From: Rhodamnia argentea
Lineage: Eukaryota; Streptophyta; Magnoliopsida; Myrtales; Myrtaceae
Reading direction: 5' to 3'
Assembly: GCF_020921035.1 (NCBI RefSeq)
Contig: NC_063157.1
Coordinates: forward strand, 11,320,001 to 11,384,000
Length of the DNA stretch: 64,000 nt
The translations under genes were made by a program, and so were the position numbers. Each line of letters begins with the position of its first letter. Within the stretch, counting starts at the first letter, position 1. The notes under the pieces are model-generated. The model had not been told where the DNA came from and ran no database searches. It saw nothing but the letters and a program-made list of their open reading frames with translations. Below are positions 1-12,119 of the stretch, piece by piece.

Positions 1-209
1 ATTTATTATATTATAATTCATTATTTAAAAATTAAATTTAAAAATGGGAACTAAAATGGGCGGTTCCATTTTCGATTTTGAACTAGAACCGGGCCTTAAA
101 CCGACTCGGAACCGCTAGTTCAAAACTAGAACTCGAATCGTCGATTCCCCCGTGGCCACTAATTAGAACCGCTAGTTCATGAACCGAAACCGGCCCGTGG
201 CCATCACTA
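1..209. mobile_element. hAT transposon end, truncated by the window start
   Basis: AT-rich sequence followed by several reverse-complementary gaaccgg-type subterminal motifs and a final ggccatcacta. The order (ttaaaaattaaatttaaaaa, then accgg-rich DNA) closely resembles the 3' end of the hAT element that finishes at 43789. Only this end is inside the window, so neither the target duplication nor the coding part can be seen. Confidence 0.55.
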
Positions 210-299
210 CTTGGAAGTGATCGTTGAATTGCTACGACCGTAAAATTTTTGGAAGTTGAAATTACAAAACCCCATTAACTTTGAGAATAGGGATAAAGG

Positions 300-680
300 C
301 GTGAATCATCCATAAACCGTGTGGTCTAGTATATAATGTGATCTATGAATTTTTTAATTTGTTCAGTATGACTCTTAAATTTTAATCCAATGTGCAATAC
401 ATTCTGTGGACTTTTAATTTATTCAATATTGTACATAAACTTTTTGTACATATTCAATTTAGTCCTTAAATATCGTCCTTCTATTTTTTTCAAGATCAAG
501 GATAATATTGAACATTTTCCTGTGATTGTAACGACTAAATTGAACATTTACTAAAAATTCAGGGATCATACTGAACACTAAGTTAAAGTGCATGAACTAT
601 ATTAAACAAATAAAAAGTTTAGAGACCACATTGCATATTGGATTAAAGTTCAATGGTCATTTGTGTCATTTCCCTTGTGA
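300..680. repeat. foldback (inverted-repeat) element, MITE-like
   Basis: The left half holds phrases such as tttaatttattcaatat and aatttagtccttaaat. The right half holds their approximate reverse complements (gactaaattgaacat, attaaacaaataaaaagtt). This gives a long imperfect hairpin of about 380 bases with no coding capacity. Exact ends and target duplication were not resolved. Confidence 0.4.
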
Positions 681-2990
681 ATAATACATATTCATTTCGA
701 ACTTTCAACTCTTACACGATATTCTTTAAATTTTCATTTTGTTATGGTCTTATTCTCTGTTATTTTTTTCGTTAGCACGTGTAATGCATGCGATTTTTAA
801 GGGACAAAAATATATTTCCATCTCCTTTTTTTTTTATAAAGAAAAATTCTCATTTACCTTTGAATACAGTGAATAAAATTAAAAAATATTGAAGATGGGA
901 AAAAAATTAAATTAACTAATAAATTACCAAGAAGAGGAAAAAAAATCAATAATAAACACAAATAACAACTCATGCATCTCAATGCCCACGGGAGTCTTGT
1001 CTCGGCCTTTATGATTATGACAAGGCCACCTCGTCCGAGTTGCCTCGAGTTGAATTTGCATTCACTTGACCTTTTCTTTTGCTTTGAATCATGCATTTAT
1101 TGTATTTTTTTTTTTTGTATGACCAAACAGAAAATCTTGCATTTATTGTCATAAGATTTGCAGGATTAGGAATGAAAAATGAAAATATTGCGGGAAAGAA
1201 AATGATTATCTCAAAAAGAAAAAAAAAATGTATGGGTAACAAAAGCCTACGGTAAAAGTTCCTATAAAACTCCCCACCCCTAAATCTCCGGCTCGCAAAA
1301 ATAGAGCGGCTCATAACCGATCTGGAATAGAGTACCGGCGGCTCTCTTCTTGTTCCATCGGTAACTTCTTTTACTCATATATTTTTTCTTACCAACATCT
1401 ATTTAGTCGTGGTATTTGTAAAGTTGGTCTTGCTGTCGTAAGCGAAGAAAAAAAATGTTTGAACCCAACAATTAGATAGGCAAGATCTTGATTTGTTAAT
1501 GCGGTATGATTATAAACTTTAGGAATTCTACGGATAGGTTCTTGACTTCTTATACGAGCTATATATTTTCAATCTTTTTCTTTTTTGGAAAATAAAAATT
1601 ATTACATTGAGGTGGTGCATTGGATTCCCTTTTTCATTTTATCCAAAAAGACACAAATGGATTTTTTTTTTTCAATTTTAGCTTCGGGCCTCTTTGATAT
1701 TAATTTTTGCTACAAATACTATTCATGCCCTTGGAAAGTAAACTTTTTTTTTAGCTCGGCTCTTTTGAAATGTAAAGGGGTGTGGCAAGAATAGAAGGTT
1801 GAGTTGGAAAGATTAAGGGAATATAGATTTGAACCAAGCAATAACTTTAAATTTCAATGACAATAGCCATACTTAAAAATAGACATGCATGTCCAATGTT
1901 TAGAGGGATTTTTGGAGGCTTTGGTGAGAGTGGTGGTTATGAAAATAGTTTGCTTTCATATCAATGAGAGCAAAGTTTGGCTTACATCGAAATTATTTAT
2001 TAAAAAAATAATCAACAACTTGAAGGGACTGATAGCTCGTTAATAAAGTGATAAACAATACAATGTGCTATCAAGGGCCCTCACTAATTGATGAGGGTCG
2101 TTGATGCCAGTTACTGCCGCTTTGCTAAGTGGTGGGATTCGGAAATAAAGACAATTTTTCGGCTCAAACATATGATTGCCAGATGATTACACCTACAATT
2201 TAGGAATTTGTAACTTCTGATGGATAATCAAATAATAGTAGCTAGTGTCGGGAAATTATCTATGATTCCAAATTCATAATTATTTGTAAAATAAGCATCG
2301 ACAATAAAATATAAATAATCACCTTGCCCTCATTGCATGTACTCTTGCTCAATCCATCACACAACAACACCTATTCTTGCAAATTTATGTTGACCTTTAA
2401 CCTTCAATCCCATTATGCGAATTTTCAATTCTTTTAATTTCCAGCCTTTTACTTTTTTATTCTTTCCAAAGTCAACAAAGATTCCATTTTCCTTGAAAAT
2501 CCATCAACTTAGAAAAAGATTCAATTTTTCTTAAAACTCCATCAACTTCATCTAAAATAATAGATTTTCACTTTTCGATAAAAACATTATCTTTTTTTGA
2601 CAAAAAAATGGCAACATTTTCTTTACACTTATTTATTAAAAATACTTTTATTTGATAAACTCATGGTATAAAAAAAGGAATAATCATCACATAATCACAA
2701 TCCATGCGCCGCCGACACATGTAACGATTGTCAATTTCGATTAAGGCAATTCGTTTCATCGCCAGATTAGGGTTTCCGCATTCGCGATCGCTTACGCTAC
2801 GGAAGGCATTCTCGGAAAGTTTCTAAAAATGGATAAAAAAATTAACTTTCTTCCCTGGATTGATTAGATTCGCCTTCTTCGCCGTCCCCATCCTCTCCAT
2901 CAATGATTCTCCATAAAAAAACAAAAAAAAAAACGTAGTGTTTCCCATAAATCTATTTTGGACCAAATCTCAAATTCCTGAAATTGGCCA
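681..2990. other. intergenic region upstream of the DRB gene
   Basis: AT-rich DNA with many homopolymer runs. Only short chance reading frames are present and no gene could be recognised. The last 300 bases become less AT-rich and contain attagggttt at about 2766, a telo-box-like motif common in promoters of housekeeping plant genes. This part may belong to the promoter of the downstream gene. Confidence 0.4.
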
Positions 2991-3237
2991 GTCCAGGGTC
3001 ACGTGCGCGTCAGTCAGTCATGAGGTCATCCTCTCCTCCACAGCGAGAGAGTGCACGTGAGAAGATAAATTCGTACCGTTTCGTCCCATTTTGCTGAGCT
3101 CGCTCTGGCAGTTACTACTCCCAAAAGCCTCTCTCGCCTCAACCGCCCTAACTTCGCCGTACCCGGAGCTCCTCCGCTGCTCGCCTTCGTCGTCAGCCGT
3201 TCCGTTCCAGCGACAGACCCTGAGCAAGGGAAGAGAA

Positions 3238-6200
3238 ATGAGCGATCTTTGCCAGTTTCCTGGGCTGGAGCTTCCTCGCTCGGCTCCGGCTCCTGCTCCT
3301 GCTCCGGCTCCGGCGAAGGCTCCGGCTCCGGCTGCCGGTGCGATTTCTACTCTGGCTTCTGCTCTGTTTCGGGTCCCGTCGGCTTCTTCACGTAATTCTC
3401 TCTCTCTCTCTCTCGTTCGCGCGCGCGCTGAAAAATGCGCTCTGTGCTTGAAAAGACGCCTGTTGTCAAGTTTCGGTCCAGAGAAATGCATTGTTCGTGC
3501 GTTGGAGGACAAAATGACGCTGTGCTTGAAAAATGCTGCGAAATTTGTTTGATTGAATGAGATGACCTGGGAAGTTTTGACGGAAAAGAAAACCCTAAGT
3601 TAGAAAGCTCTTATTTTGAGTCCATTTTTCTGATGAACATCGAGTCCTTGTGCATTACCTTCGGTGATCAGGTTGTGTGAGAAGTTGGCGTTGGTAAATT
3701 GATTGATCGGTTTCTTTTGGCGAATTGGTTTGCCTCTGTTCTGGAATTTCAAATCGGTTGAGGTATATTTTGTAAACCAGGTATCTAAGAGTTGATTACA
3801 ACGTTAGCAGACACGGGAGTTTCCGTTGATAGCTGTTGGTTGAAGATGTGGAGTTTCTTTGCAAAATACTTCTAAATTACCATTGCATAAACAGACAAGA
3901 TTAAATGTCTCTTATTGTGGAGATGAACTTCGAGAGTAGATATGGTTACTACAGTTCCTCAGCTCATCCCCCATGGGAAAGGCTGCTCCTCTCATGCTAT
4001 GATTACTTTTTTCCATGATCTGTAATGGAAAGCTGTAAAAAGTGCGGCACAGGCATCGTTTGTCTGTGCCTTTCAATATGACAGTTACCTATCTCGTTTT
4101 TCAGCTGTGCCTGTCAAAAAGGACAATCTCAGTCAATTTCCTCAATCGGGACTTCCTCTTGCTCAAGCCCTGGCTCCGACTTCATCTCGGGCTCCCATGC
4201 AAGCTCAGGGGTCTGACCCTTCTTTACGTAAGTCCTGCTAATGAACAGTGATTTATAATGAGATTTGCGATAGCATAACGTAATCAAGAACGATTGGCTG
4301 TCCTGATCTGTAACGGAAAGCTGTAAGAAGTGCGGCACAGGCATCGTTTGTCAGTGCCTTTCAATATGACAGAATATGACAGTTACCTATTTCGTTTTTC
4401 AGCTGTGCCTGTCAAAAAGGACAATCTCAGTCAATTTCCTCAATTGGGACTTCCTCTTGCTCAAGCCCTGGCTCCGACTTCATCTCGGGCTCCCATGCAA
4501 GCTCAGGCGTTTGAACCTTCTTCACGTAAGTCTTGCTGATGAACATTGATTTATAATGAGATTTGCGATGGCATAAAGTAATCAAGAACGATTGGCTGTC
4601 CTGATCCGTAACGGAAAGCTGTAAAAAGTGCGGCACAGGCATCGTTTGTCAATGCCTTTCAATATGACAGTTACCTATTTCGTTTTTCAGCTGTGCCTGT
4701 CAAAAAGGACAATCTCAGTCAATTTCCTGAATCGGGACTTCCTCTTGCTCAAGCCCTGGCTCCGACTTCATCTCGGGCTCCCATGCAAGCTCAGGTGCTT
4801 GAACCTTCTTCCCGTAAGTCTTGCTGATGAACATTGATTTATAATGAGATTTGCGATAACATAACGTAATCAAGAACGATTAGCTTCTGCACGCACTTAA
4901 GTGGGACTAATAATTTTATTCTGATTGAAAGGATATATTACTGTATATGTGGACTTTGAACAACTAAATTCAACAAGGGTTTATAATCTGGTTAGGATAT
5001 ATTAGAAATTTGCATTCATTACTTTTTTTTTTGGTCAAATTTGCATTCATTACTTGATTGACCAATTTGTTTAGGCAAAGGTGCTTGAAAGTTGTTTTGC
5101 CTTTTTTCTGGAATCTCAAATGTGGTTGAGGTATATATTCAAAACCTGATATATAAGTTGATTACAATGTTAGCAGAAACAAGGATAGTGCACATCTAAT
5201 GTTTTGATCATAGCTGTTGGTTGATAGATGTGGAGTTTCTTTCCTAAATTACTTCTTACTTAACCATCCAAAAAACAAACAGGATAGCGTGTCTTTTGTC
5301 GTGGAGATGATATAGGGGGCTGGGTACGGTTCACGATAGTTCCTCATTTCATCCCCCAGTAGGAAAGGCTGTTCCTTACATGCTATGATTCCTTTTTCCA
5401 ATGATTTGAAATGGAAGGCTGTAAAGTGTGTGTCACAGGCATCATTTTCCAATATTACAGTCACCTGTCTCGTTTTTTCAGCTATGCATGTCAGAACGGC
5501 CAATCTCAGTCAACTTCCTCATGCTGAGCCTGCTCAGGATATGGCTCCACCTTCATCTCAGTCTCCCATGCAAGCGCCAGTGTTCAAACCTTCTCCGCGT
5601 AAGTCTTGCTGACGAATATTGGTTTATAGTACGATTTGCGTTAGCATAACGTAATCAAGAACGATTAGCTTCTGCATGCACTTACATGGGACTAATAATT
5701 GTTATCCTGATTGAAAGGATATATTACTATGTATGTTGACTTTAAACCACTAGATTCTCCAATGGGTTATCATCTGATTAAATGTGAAGTTGGCATACAT
5801 AAATTGATTGACCAATTTTTTTTTTTTGTGGCTAAAATGCTTAACAGTTAGTTTTTCTCTATACTGGATCATTTGAGATATAAATGGATAATGTGGTGTT
5901 AGAACTAAAAGTTGTACGTTATGTTTCTTTCTCCCAATTCTTTTTCATCAAGATTACACTATTTACGGCATACCTGATAATTGGCTACATAGGTTGGCTA
6001 TGATTGCGGCAGAAATAAAGGACAGTGCATGTTTTTTTTTTTATTTTTCAAGATGATCTCCTAATCGTTTGGTCTGAAAATGTGGAATCTCTTGGCTAAG
6101 TATTTCTTACTATATCATTCCAAAAGCAAACAAGACAGGTGTTTATTTTTATTTTTATTTTTTATGGGGGAGGCTTGCTATCAATTCTATCAATGAAGAA

Positions 6201-9200
6201 TAGGAGGGTGGACACTCTGGAGTACCCAATTCATCCCCCCATGTTATAGGCTGTTTGTCTCATGCTATGACTTTTTTACCCATGATCTAATATCAAATGT
6301 TGTAAAAAGTGCTAGAGAGCCCTTGTCTTTCAATATGACAGTCATTGTCTGTTGCATTTTTCCAGTTGTACCGGCCAGAATGGAAGATCTCAGTGAATTT
6401 TCTCAACCAGAACTTCCTTTAGCTATCCCTGCTCAGGCTCTAGTTCCAACTTCAACTCAAGATTCAGAGGAAACTCAGGTTTCCTGTGCTCCTCCTGGTA
6501 AATCTTGCCTTCTGTTTTGGTCTCTCATCTGATTTTACTTGTTCTTGGTAAAAAAATCAAGGTTAATAATCTTGTATAGCTTAAACATTTACCTAACTTT
6601 GGGCTTTGTCTCACTTTGCTCTCCATTGTTTCATTTTCTATGAATGTACCCTATGTATCCTGATTTCTACAGACCAAGTTTTTTCCGAATCGTACTGCAT
6701 GGCCCACTGTGTTCACATAGGGTCAAAACTATGTTTTTTGACAATAGATCCATTCGAATAGTCGACATTTGGCCCATGACTTTTAATACTTTGTTTTCAA
6801 GAACTTTCTTACTAACTATTGGCTATGAATCTTATTGACTAGAACGATAATTAGAGGGAAAATTGAAGTAATTTTGAGGACAAATGTGACTCTATGTGGG
6901 AATAAATAGATATCTGAGGTGTTGTGACAAATTTTAGCAACTTTACAAATGATGGTTATTTGAGAGAAAATTGAAACGACTTTGTTAAATCTAAAAGGTG
7001 AACCGGGAAAAATGATGTAACAATTAGTAAAAAGAGACCAATCCATAGCTTCATATGTATGACTCGATACTCAGGGAAAGGGTCCTTTTTTTTATTTGAT
7101 GTGTTTTGGATTCTTTCATCTACTTTGGAACGATAAATCTGACTTACTCGCAGAAAAAACTGAAAAATAAAAAAGAAATAAAAGATCTGCTACCTTTAGA
7201 GGTGGTAACATGCTTTTCGAGAAATTTTACTGCCCTGCTTGATGTGTCACATCCTTGTATCCCCATATATCCAGAAACGACTTCTAATTTGGCATTTACT
7301 TTAGTATGACCTTCCTATGAAGTGAAAAGGTTTGTGGTTGCTAGTTGTCAGTTGAGTGTAGAACCTGACATTTATTCTCTTTTTCACTCATGTTACCAAA
7401 TGGTCAAAAAGGACCGTCAAAATCCTGAAAATGGATGATGCTACTAGACAGTGGGCAAAAGACTAGTGATGTCTGTATCATTAATAACCAAAAAGCAGAC
7501 CTTATCTATGACATATGTAATTTATTCAGGTGTTCCGGAGCATATGATGTACAAAAATCGGTTGCAGGAGTATACGCAGAAGTTAATGGTGCATTTTCCT
7601 ATTTACAATACTATTAATGAAGGGTCCCAACATGCCCCGAAATATAGGTCAACGGTATTCGTAGATGGGAAAAGCTTCACATCTCCCGACACATTTCCCC
7701 AAAAAAAGGAAGCTGAGCAAAATGTTGCTCAAATTGCATTGGATCTTTTGTCGCAGAAGATGAAGGATGAAGGCTGTCCTCTCATCCATGAGGTTTGAGA
7801 ATTCTTTACCTATTGCTGCTATCTTGATATACATTGCGAGCGATTCACTTGAATTGTTAGTTAGCATATGTTGTATAGTTGAAATGTTGGAAATCTTTAT
7901 CTTTGAGTTACGGCCATATTGTTATCTTGCAAGTGGATATCTTGAGGAAACCTTGAACTGAACCAACATATCATTTGAGACCTTGCTATGACCGTACATC
8001 AGGCGGATTTCTCTGCAATTTCTACTCATTAATATTGTCTTATAAAAGCTAATCACAAGAACGTGCCTTTCTATGGTTGATGATATAATTATCCTTCTAT
8101 GTGCATGTCCAGAGGAGGTCAACATTTGATTCTCATTATCTAAATGTTCTTGTCATGTTGTCATGTTCCTGGTGTCTTGTCTGATCTTTAGATTGATTTT
8201 CCTGGTATTGTTTCTATCGAATGACTGGCAGTTATTATCGACTATTTGGAACCACTAAATCCATTGAGGAATATGAAGATAGGAGGTATGAAGGTGCCAC
8301 TTGGGTGCTAACTTAGATAATAAGACACTAGGAAGTAGTCTTCAATATTTTACAATCTGTTTCAACCAATAGCAACTAGAAAACAAGATTTTTGCTTCAC
8401 ACTCACAATGCTATATTTTGATTCTTGATTCATCCTTCTGTTTTTTTAACTAATTCACTGGTTGTTTCATTACTGCACAGGATGCAATTTTTTGCAAGTC
8501 CATTCTTAATGAATATGCAGCCAAGATGAACTTGGAAATGCCCAATTACACAACTATTCAGCCACAAGGGGCAGTTCCAGTTTTTGCATCTTCTTTGGTA
8601 TTCAATGGTGTAACTTACACCGGCGGCGTTGGTAAAAGCAAAAAGGAGGCTGAACAATTGGCAGCTCGTACTGCCATTCAATCCCTATATGGTATGCCAG
8701 TTTTTACACTTTATTTTGAATGATTCTACCCATTCAACTAATAAAGGATGTAATGCAGCTGATAGCGAGTCGAAAATGGTTCTTTTGAGGACGATCAAGT
8801 CTAAGTGCAAACTTTATGCTGCATACCGGGAGCCCAAGTATTCATGTCCTGTTGGAGCGAATGTGGGAGGCAATTCTGAAATCTCAAATACCGAGCATAA
8901 AGAAGCTTTAGCTTCCGGGCCAGCTGATTATATTCTTGGTCGTGCTATTCCCGAGGCATGCTCAGAGGTACCTAAAGCACATCATTTGTTCCAAATACCA
9001 AGACCAGTGGCTACTGCAGTAGGGAATCCCTTGATTTCCTTTGTTCCTTCGAGTACCGAACAGCAGCCTATTGCTGCTACTAGTTCTGGTAAAAAGCGAC
9101 GCAAGAACAAGAAGAAGGCCAATAAGAAACCGCGTGTTGATCCTCAGTAGGTTCTACTCTTTACTTCTAAAATCCTTCTTTTAAACCATATTAACTGAGC

Positions 9201-9696
9201 TTTTGTCATCGTATAGGGTGGCTACTTTTCTTTGAACTTTGTTTCCTTAGTTTCCTAGATGTGTGCTATATAAGTGTCAATTAATATGCATACTAATGAT
9301 AATTTTCAGGAGGATATCTTTAAAGACACCTTTACTCCTGTTACCATTTCCTCTTTAACAGATCGGTGAAAAATCTTGGAATATTTTTTTACTGCTTCCT
9401 AATAAAATCTTTCTCAATAAAAATAGTCGACCACCTTGTTGGACACTTGTGCGGTGACCGTGAGCGATGAATTGTTGCTGGACAAAGTGTTAATGTTTGC
9501 TTTTGCAGTTTTTGGGTTGACGTCTCCACTTATGTCGGTCAAAATGCATGTGATGCATGCTTGTCTGCCTGCGTTTCTTCCTGTTTTAGAAGTTGGATCA
9601 TTCATTCTGTTGCCTAATATTCGTAGTCTTTGCAGGTTACCCAATGCTGTGATGATGCCTTCTGACCAAGCCCCGCCTTGTTCTGTTGCACAGTAG
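3238..9696 (+). CDS. double-stranded RNA-binding protein (DRB family), ten exons
   Basis: Exons read by eye: 3238-3391, 4105-4227, 4403-4525, 4691-4813, 5482-5598, 6366-6497, 7530-7792, 8481-8691, 8759-9146 and 9636-9696. All have GT-AG borders and compatible phases, giving 1695 nt and 564 residues. Residues 1-257 are a Pro/Ala/Gln-rich extension: exon 1 holds an Ala-Pro run, then come five homologous copies of one exon. Two dsRNA-binding domains follow at about 260-345 and 346-415; each ends in the expected basic helix region (PQKKEAEQNVAQIAL and GKSKKEAEQLAARTAI). The tail has a strong basic cluster (GKKRRKNKKKANKKPR), probably a nuclear signal, and ends APPCSVAQ. DRB proteins partner Dicer-like enzymes in small-RNA processing; which one this partners cannot be told. 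The ATG at 3238 is chosen because exon 1 shares the phase and composition of the repeated exons. If the last intron is retained, translation stops at 9150. The acceptor at 8758 is the least certain junction. Confidence 0.88.
4023..4890 (+). repeat. three tandem repeats of about 290-298 bp, each holding one DRB exon
   Basis: Three head-to-tail units each contain intron sequence (gtgcggcacaggcatcgttt), a 3' splice site, a 123-base exon and the following donor. Exon starts are 4105, 4403 and 4691, giving spacings of 298 and 288 bases. The intronic parts are nearly as alike as the exons, so these duplications look young. Two older diverged relatives of the same unit lie at 5482 and 6366. Confidence 0.9.
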
Positions 9697-10260
9697 ATGG
9701 AACAAATGTATGAGCTTTCTAGTTAGACATTAGCTTTCGAGGCTTGGCACCGGGGCCCTCTCTCTCTTTTGAGCCGTATACGTACTTCTTTGCGATGTAG
9801 CCCTAAATGCAGGATTTTGTAATGTCATATTGGATGGGAGGTCCATGTGTATATAATGGTGAGCGGTAAGGCCAATCCTCCAATGCCTGTTCAGTTAGAG
9901 GAATTTGTGCTTTTTGAATTTGTTTGGTTCCATAGCTGTTTTTCTAATTTTTATGTGTTATGTGATTATGATATTGTATAGGTATATACCAATAGCCGTT
10001 ACTTTATTGAGGCATGATTTTGAATTAGGAACGAGAAATGACCTTTTCAATATCCCCAAGGCTGAATGGCTTTTGACAGAGGTCAAAGTTAACCACAAGA
10101 TTTGCGTACCCGACTTACAGGGAGCTCATAACCAACTTTCTAACAGTCAATCTGAATCCGTCTTTCTTAACTAGTAAAAATTAGTGTACAGAGGTTCTTC
10201 AACTGATTAAGAAACAAACGTATTATTGTAACGGGCGTCAGCTTCAAAACCTCTTAAAAG
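9697..10260. other. 3' untranslated and downstream region of the DRB gene
   Basis: The first 200 to 300 bases are probably the DRB 3' UTR. They include a TC run at about 9760, and no convincing polyadenylation signal was singled out. After that I see only short reading frames with no recognisable protein. Confidence 0.4.
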
Positions 10261-10274
10261 TTTCTAATGTCCGA

Positions 10275-11215
10275 GTGACGATGTTCTCAGAATATCTTGC
10301 TATGGAAGAGAATTTCTTTGCATCGGGTTTCATTTGTATTGCCAAGTTATGTTATAGGCATCATCGTCGTCACCTCGAGGTCGGAGGACTCAGGTCCTGG
10401 AGCAATCGGGACAAAATGCAAAAATGGGTGCGCACCAGTCCAAATCCTAGTTCCTCCGTGGAAGATAGATGTCCGGGTCTCTTAATACATTTCACTGTCC
10501 CTCGAATCTCGACCGCTCACGCTTCTTCACAATTCGCAGTTTACGCATCAACATATAAGCAGCCACAGGAGTCATACGACTCGCCTCAGGATCGGTTTCA
10601 TCCAACAATAATGAGACCGCAGGACATCGAGAGCATTGGGTCCATAAATTTTTCAGACTTTCAACTTTTGATGAACTCGTTACAATCGGACGAGATCAGA
10701 AGCTCTCAGAGGTCAGAAGGAGGTGATTGTGTTTGAAATATGAATCCCCCACCCACCTATTTCGTCTGCTTGCACTTTGCTTTCTAATAACGTAAGCTAA
10801 CCACCTGATTCTAGGTGATAATAATGAATGCGGTTTGGTATGTTGATCTCATGGCCTGGTTCACTCCCCAAAGTTGACCTGGAATCTCCCCTCTGTTGGC
10901 AATTTGTTGCACTCCATATTTGCTCGTTCGGTTCGGTAGAATATTTTATTCGTGAAGAGAAGACAACCAGAGGAAGTTCAGAGAACCAGGAAAACCGCGG
11001 ATTGCAGATTGAATTATCTGAAGAAGAAGAAACCAATTCTGCTGACATTTCGAGAACGCCATGACATTAATTTGATTCGAGAAAAACAGTTCAAAACTAT
11101 ATGTCCTGGTCTTCTTCTGATTTTTTTTTTTTTACTCGAAAGACCCCTGTTTTCTTTGCTTTTCCTCAGCATTGAGGTTTTTGTAATTTTTTTTTTTCCT
11201 GAATTGACATGATTA
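10275..11215 (+). other. unassigned ORF-rich stretch
   Basis: An open frame runs from 10275 to 10736 (153 residues, with a hydrophilic Ser/Gln/Asp-rich second half). Another runs from 10828 to 11064 with a Glu-rich end. The composition is more protein-like than the flanks and gtgattgtg near 10724 could be a donor, but I recognise no domain and could not join the frames convincingly. It could be part of an unannotated gene, a decayed gene or chance. Confidence 0.2.
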
Positions 11216-11511
11216 AGCGCTTCTTCTTCACATAATGCAGCTAAAACAGGCTACCGAGTTCTCTTCCCTGATGATTTGCAGCAAGAATTAATCCCAAAGA
11301 ACTAAACAAGGTCCCTAATTCACAACAGAACACAGCATTTTGTAACTTTGAACCTATATAAAAATTTGAACTTTTGAGGGCCAGGATCCTATTACTTTCT
11401 GGGCATCCTGCCACATTGCTACACAGGAGAAATAGCAGCAACTTTGAGGCGAAAGAGCACAACATTGTCATTATAACTAGGTAGAGACCATAATGTAGCT
11501 GCAAAAACTAC

Positions 11512-11985
11512 TCACCCGAAGAGAGCTAAGCTCACGATCATCAGCAGAAGAGAGAGAACCACGACCCAGGATCGCGTGCGGCGCATTTCCGACGAAGAGT
11601 TTGGCACCAGAGGGTGCTTGTAGTACCATGGATAGTAAGGCAACATGGGATCAGGAGGGGGAGGTGCATTGCCCAGGTACCACGGCGGCGGAAAATAGTA
11701 CGGAAAGTACCCGCCAGGCGGTGCTGGATAGACCATGGAAGGCGGCGGGTAGACCTCAGTAGGTGGCGGCGGCGGCGGAGCCGGCAGAGATGGCGGCAGC
11801 GGCTGCGGGTACATTGTGGGCGTCGTTGGAGGCGGGAGACAAGGATAGGGGCAGTCGCTAGGCGGCGGCTGCGAAATCGTCACTATAGCTTGTCCGTGCA
11901 CCATGGCTCGCGGCGATGCAGCGAATACAAGCATAACCAGGGCATACGCACATGCACCGCGACCATTTCTTATGGCGCTTGCCAT
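11512..11985 (-). CDS. proline-rich cell-wall protein, secreted or GPI-anchored
   Basis: This is a single open frame of 157 residues. An N-terminal hydrophobic stretch (about 12-28, AYALVMLVFAASPRAM) looks like a signal peptide. A short DCPYPCLPPP motif comes next, then a Pro/Tyr-rich domain with PPPPPP runs and YPPP, YFPP and YYPWYY elements typical of hydroxyproline-rich glycoproteins. After a small-residue site (NSSS) the protein ends in a hydrophobic tail (VVVLSLLLMIVSLALFG), which is the layout of a GPI signal or a C-terminal membrane anchor. The ATG at 11985 is preferred over an in-frame ATG 20 codons upstream because only the shorter form puts the signal peptide at the N terminus. A CTATTTAAG box lies about 65-75 bases upstream. 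The last codons overlap a good donor (GGGTGAGT), so a spliced longer form is possible. Expected site: cell surface or wall. Confidence 0.7.
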   Translation of the reverse strand: MASAIRNGRGACAYALVMLVFAASPRAMVHGQAIVTISQPPPSDCPYPCLPPPTTPTMYPQPLPPSLPAPPPPPPTEVYPPPSMVYPAPPGGYFPYYFPPPWYLGNAPPPPDPMLPYYPWYYKHPLVPNSSSEMRRTRSWVVVLSLLLMIVSLALFG

Positions 11986-12048
11986 TTCTGTGTAGCTACT
12001 GACTTCACCTGAGAGGGAGAAACGAAAGGGCCGAACACAACTCAAAAG

Positions 12049-12057
12049 ACTTAAATA
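12049..12057 (-). promoter_or_regulatory. probable TATA-like box for the proline-rich gene
   Basis: On the minus strand this reads CTATTTAAG, about 65-75 bases upstream of the ATG at 11985 and followed by no other in-frame start with a better signal peptide. A TC microsatellite lies just upstream (about 12090-12112). Confidence 0.4.
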
Positions 12058-12119
12058 GATGAAAATGGGGGAGTTCTGGAGGAGGTCCCAACTCTCTCTC
12101 TCTCTCTCTCTCCGAACAA

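Noticed and set aside
3018-3512. Minus-strand frame of 164 codons opposite DRB exon 1
   Set aside because: It is the antisense shadow of the Ala-Pro-rich exon. The sense exon has matching phase and a donor.
11614-12012. Arg-rich plus-strand frame of 132 codons
   Set aside because: Antisense of the proline-rich gene; Pro codons read backwards give Gly, Arg and Trp.
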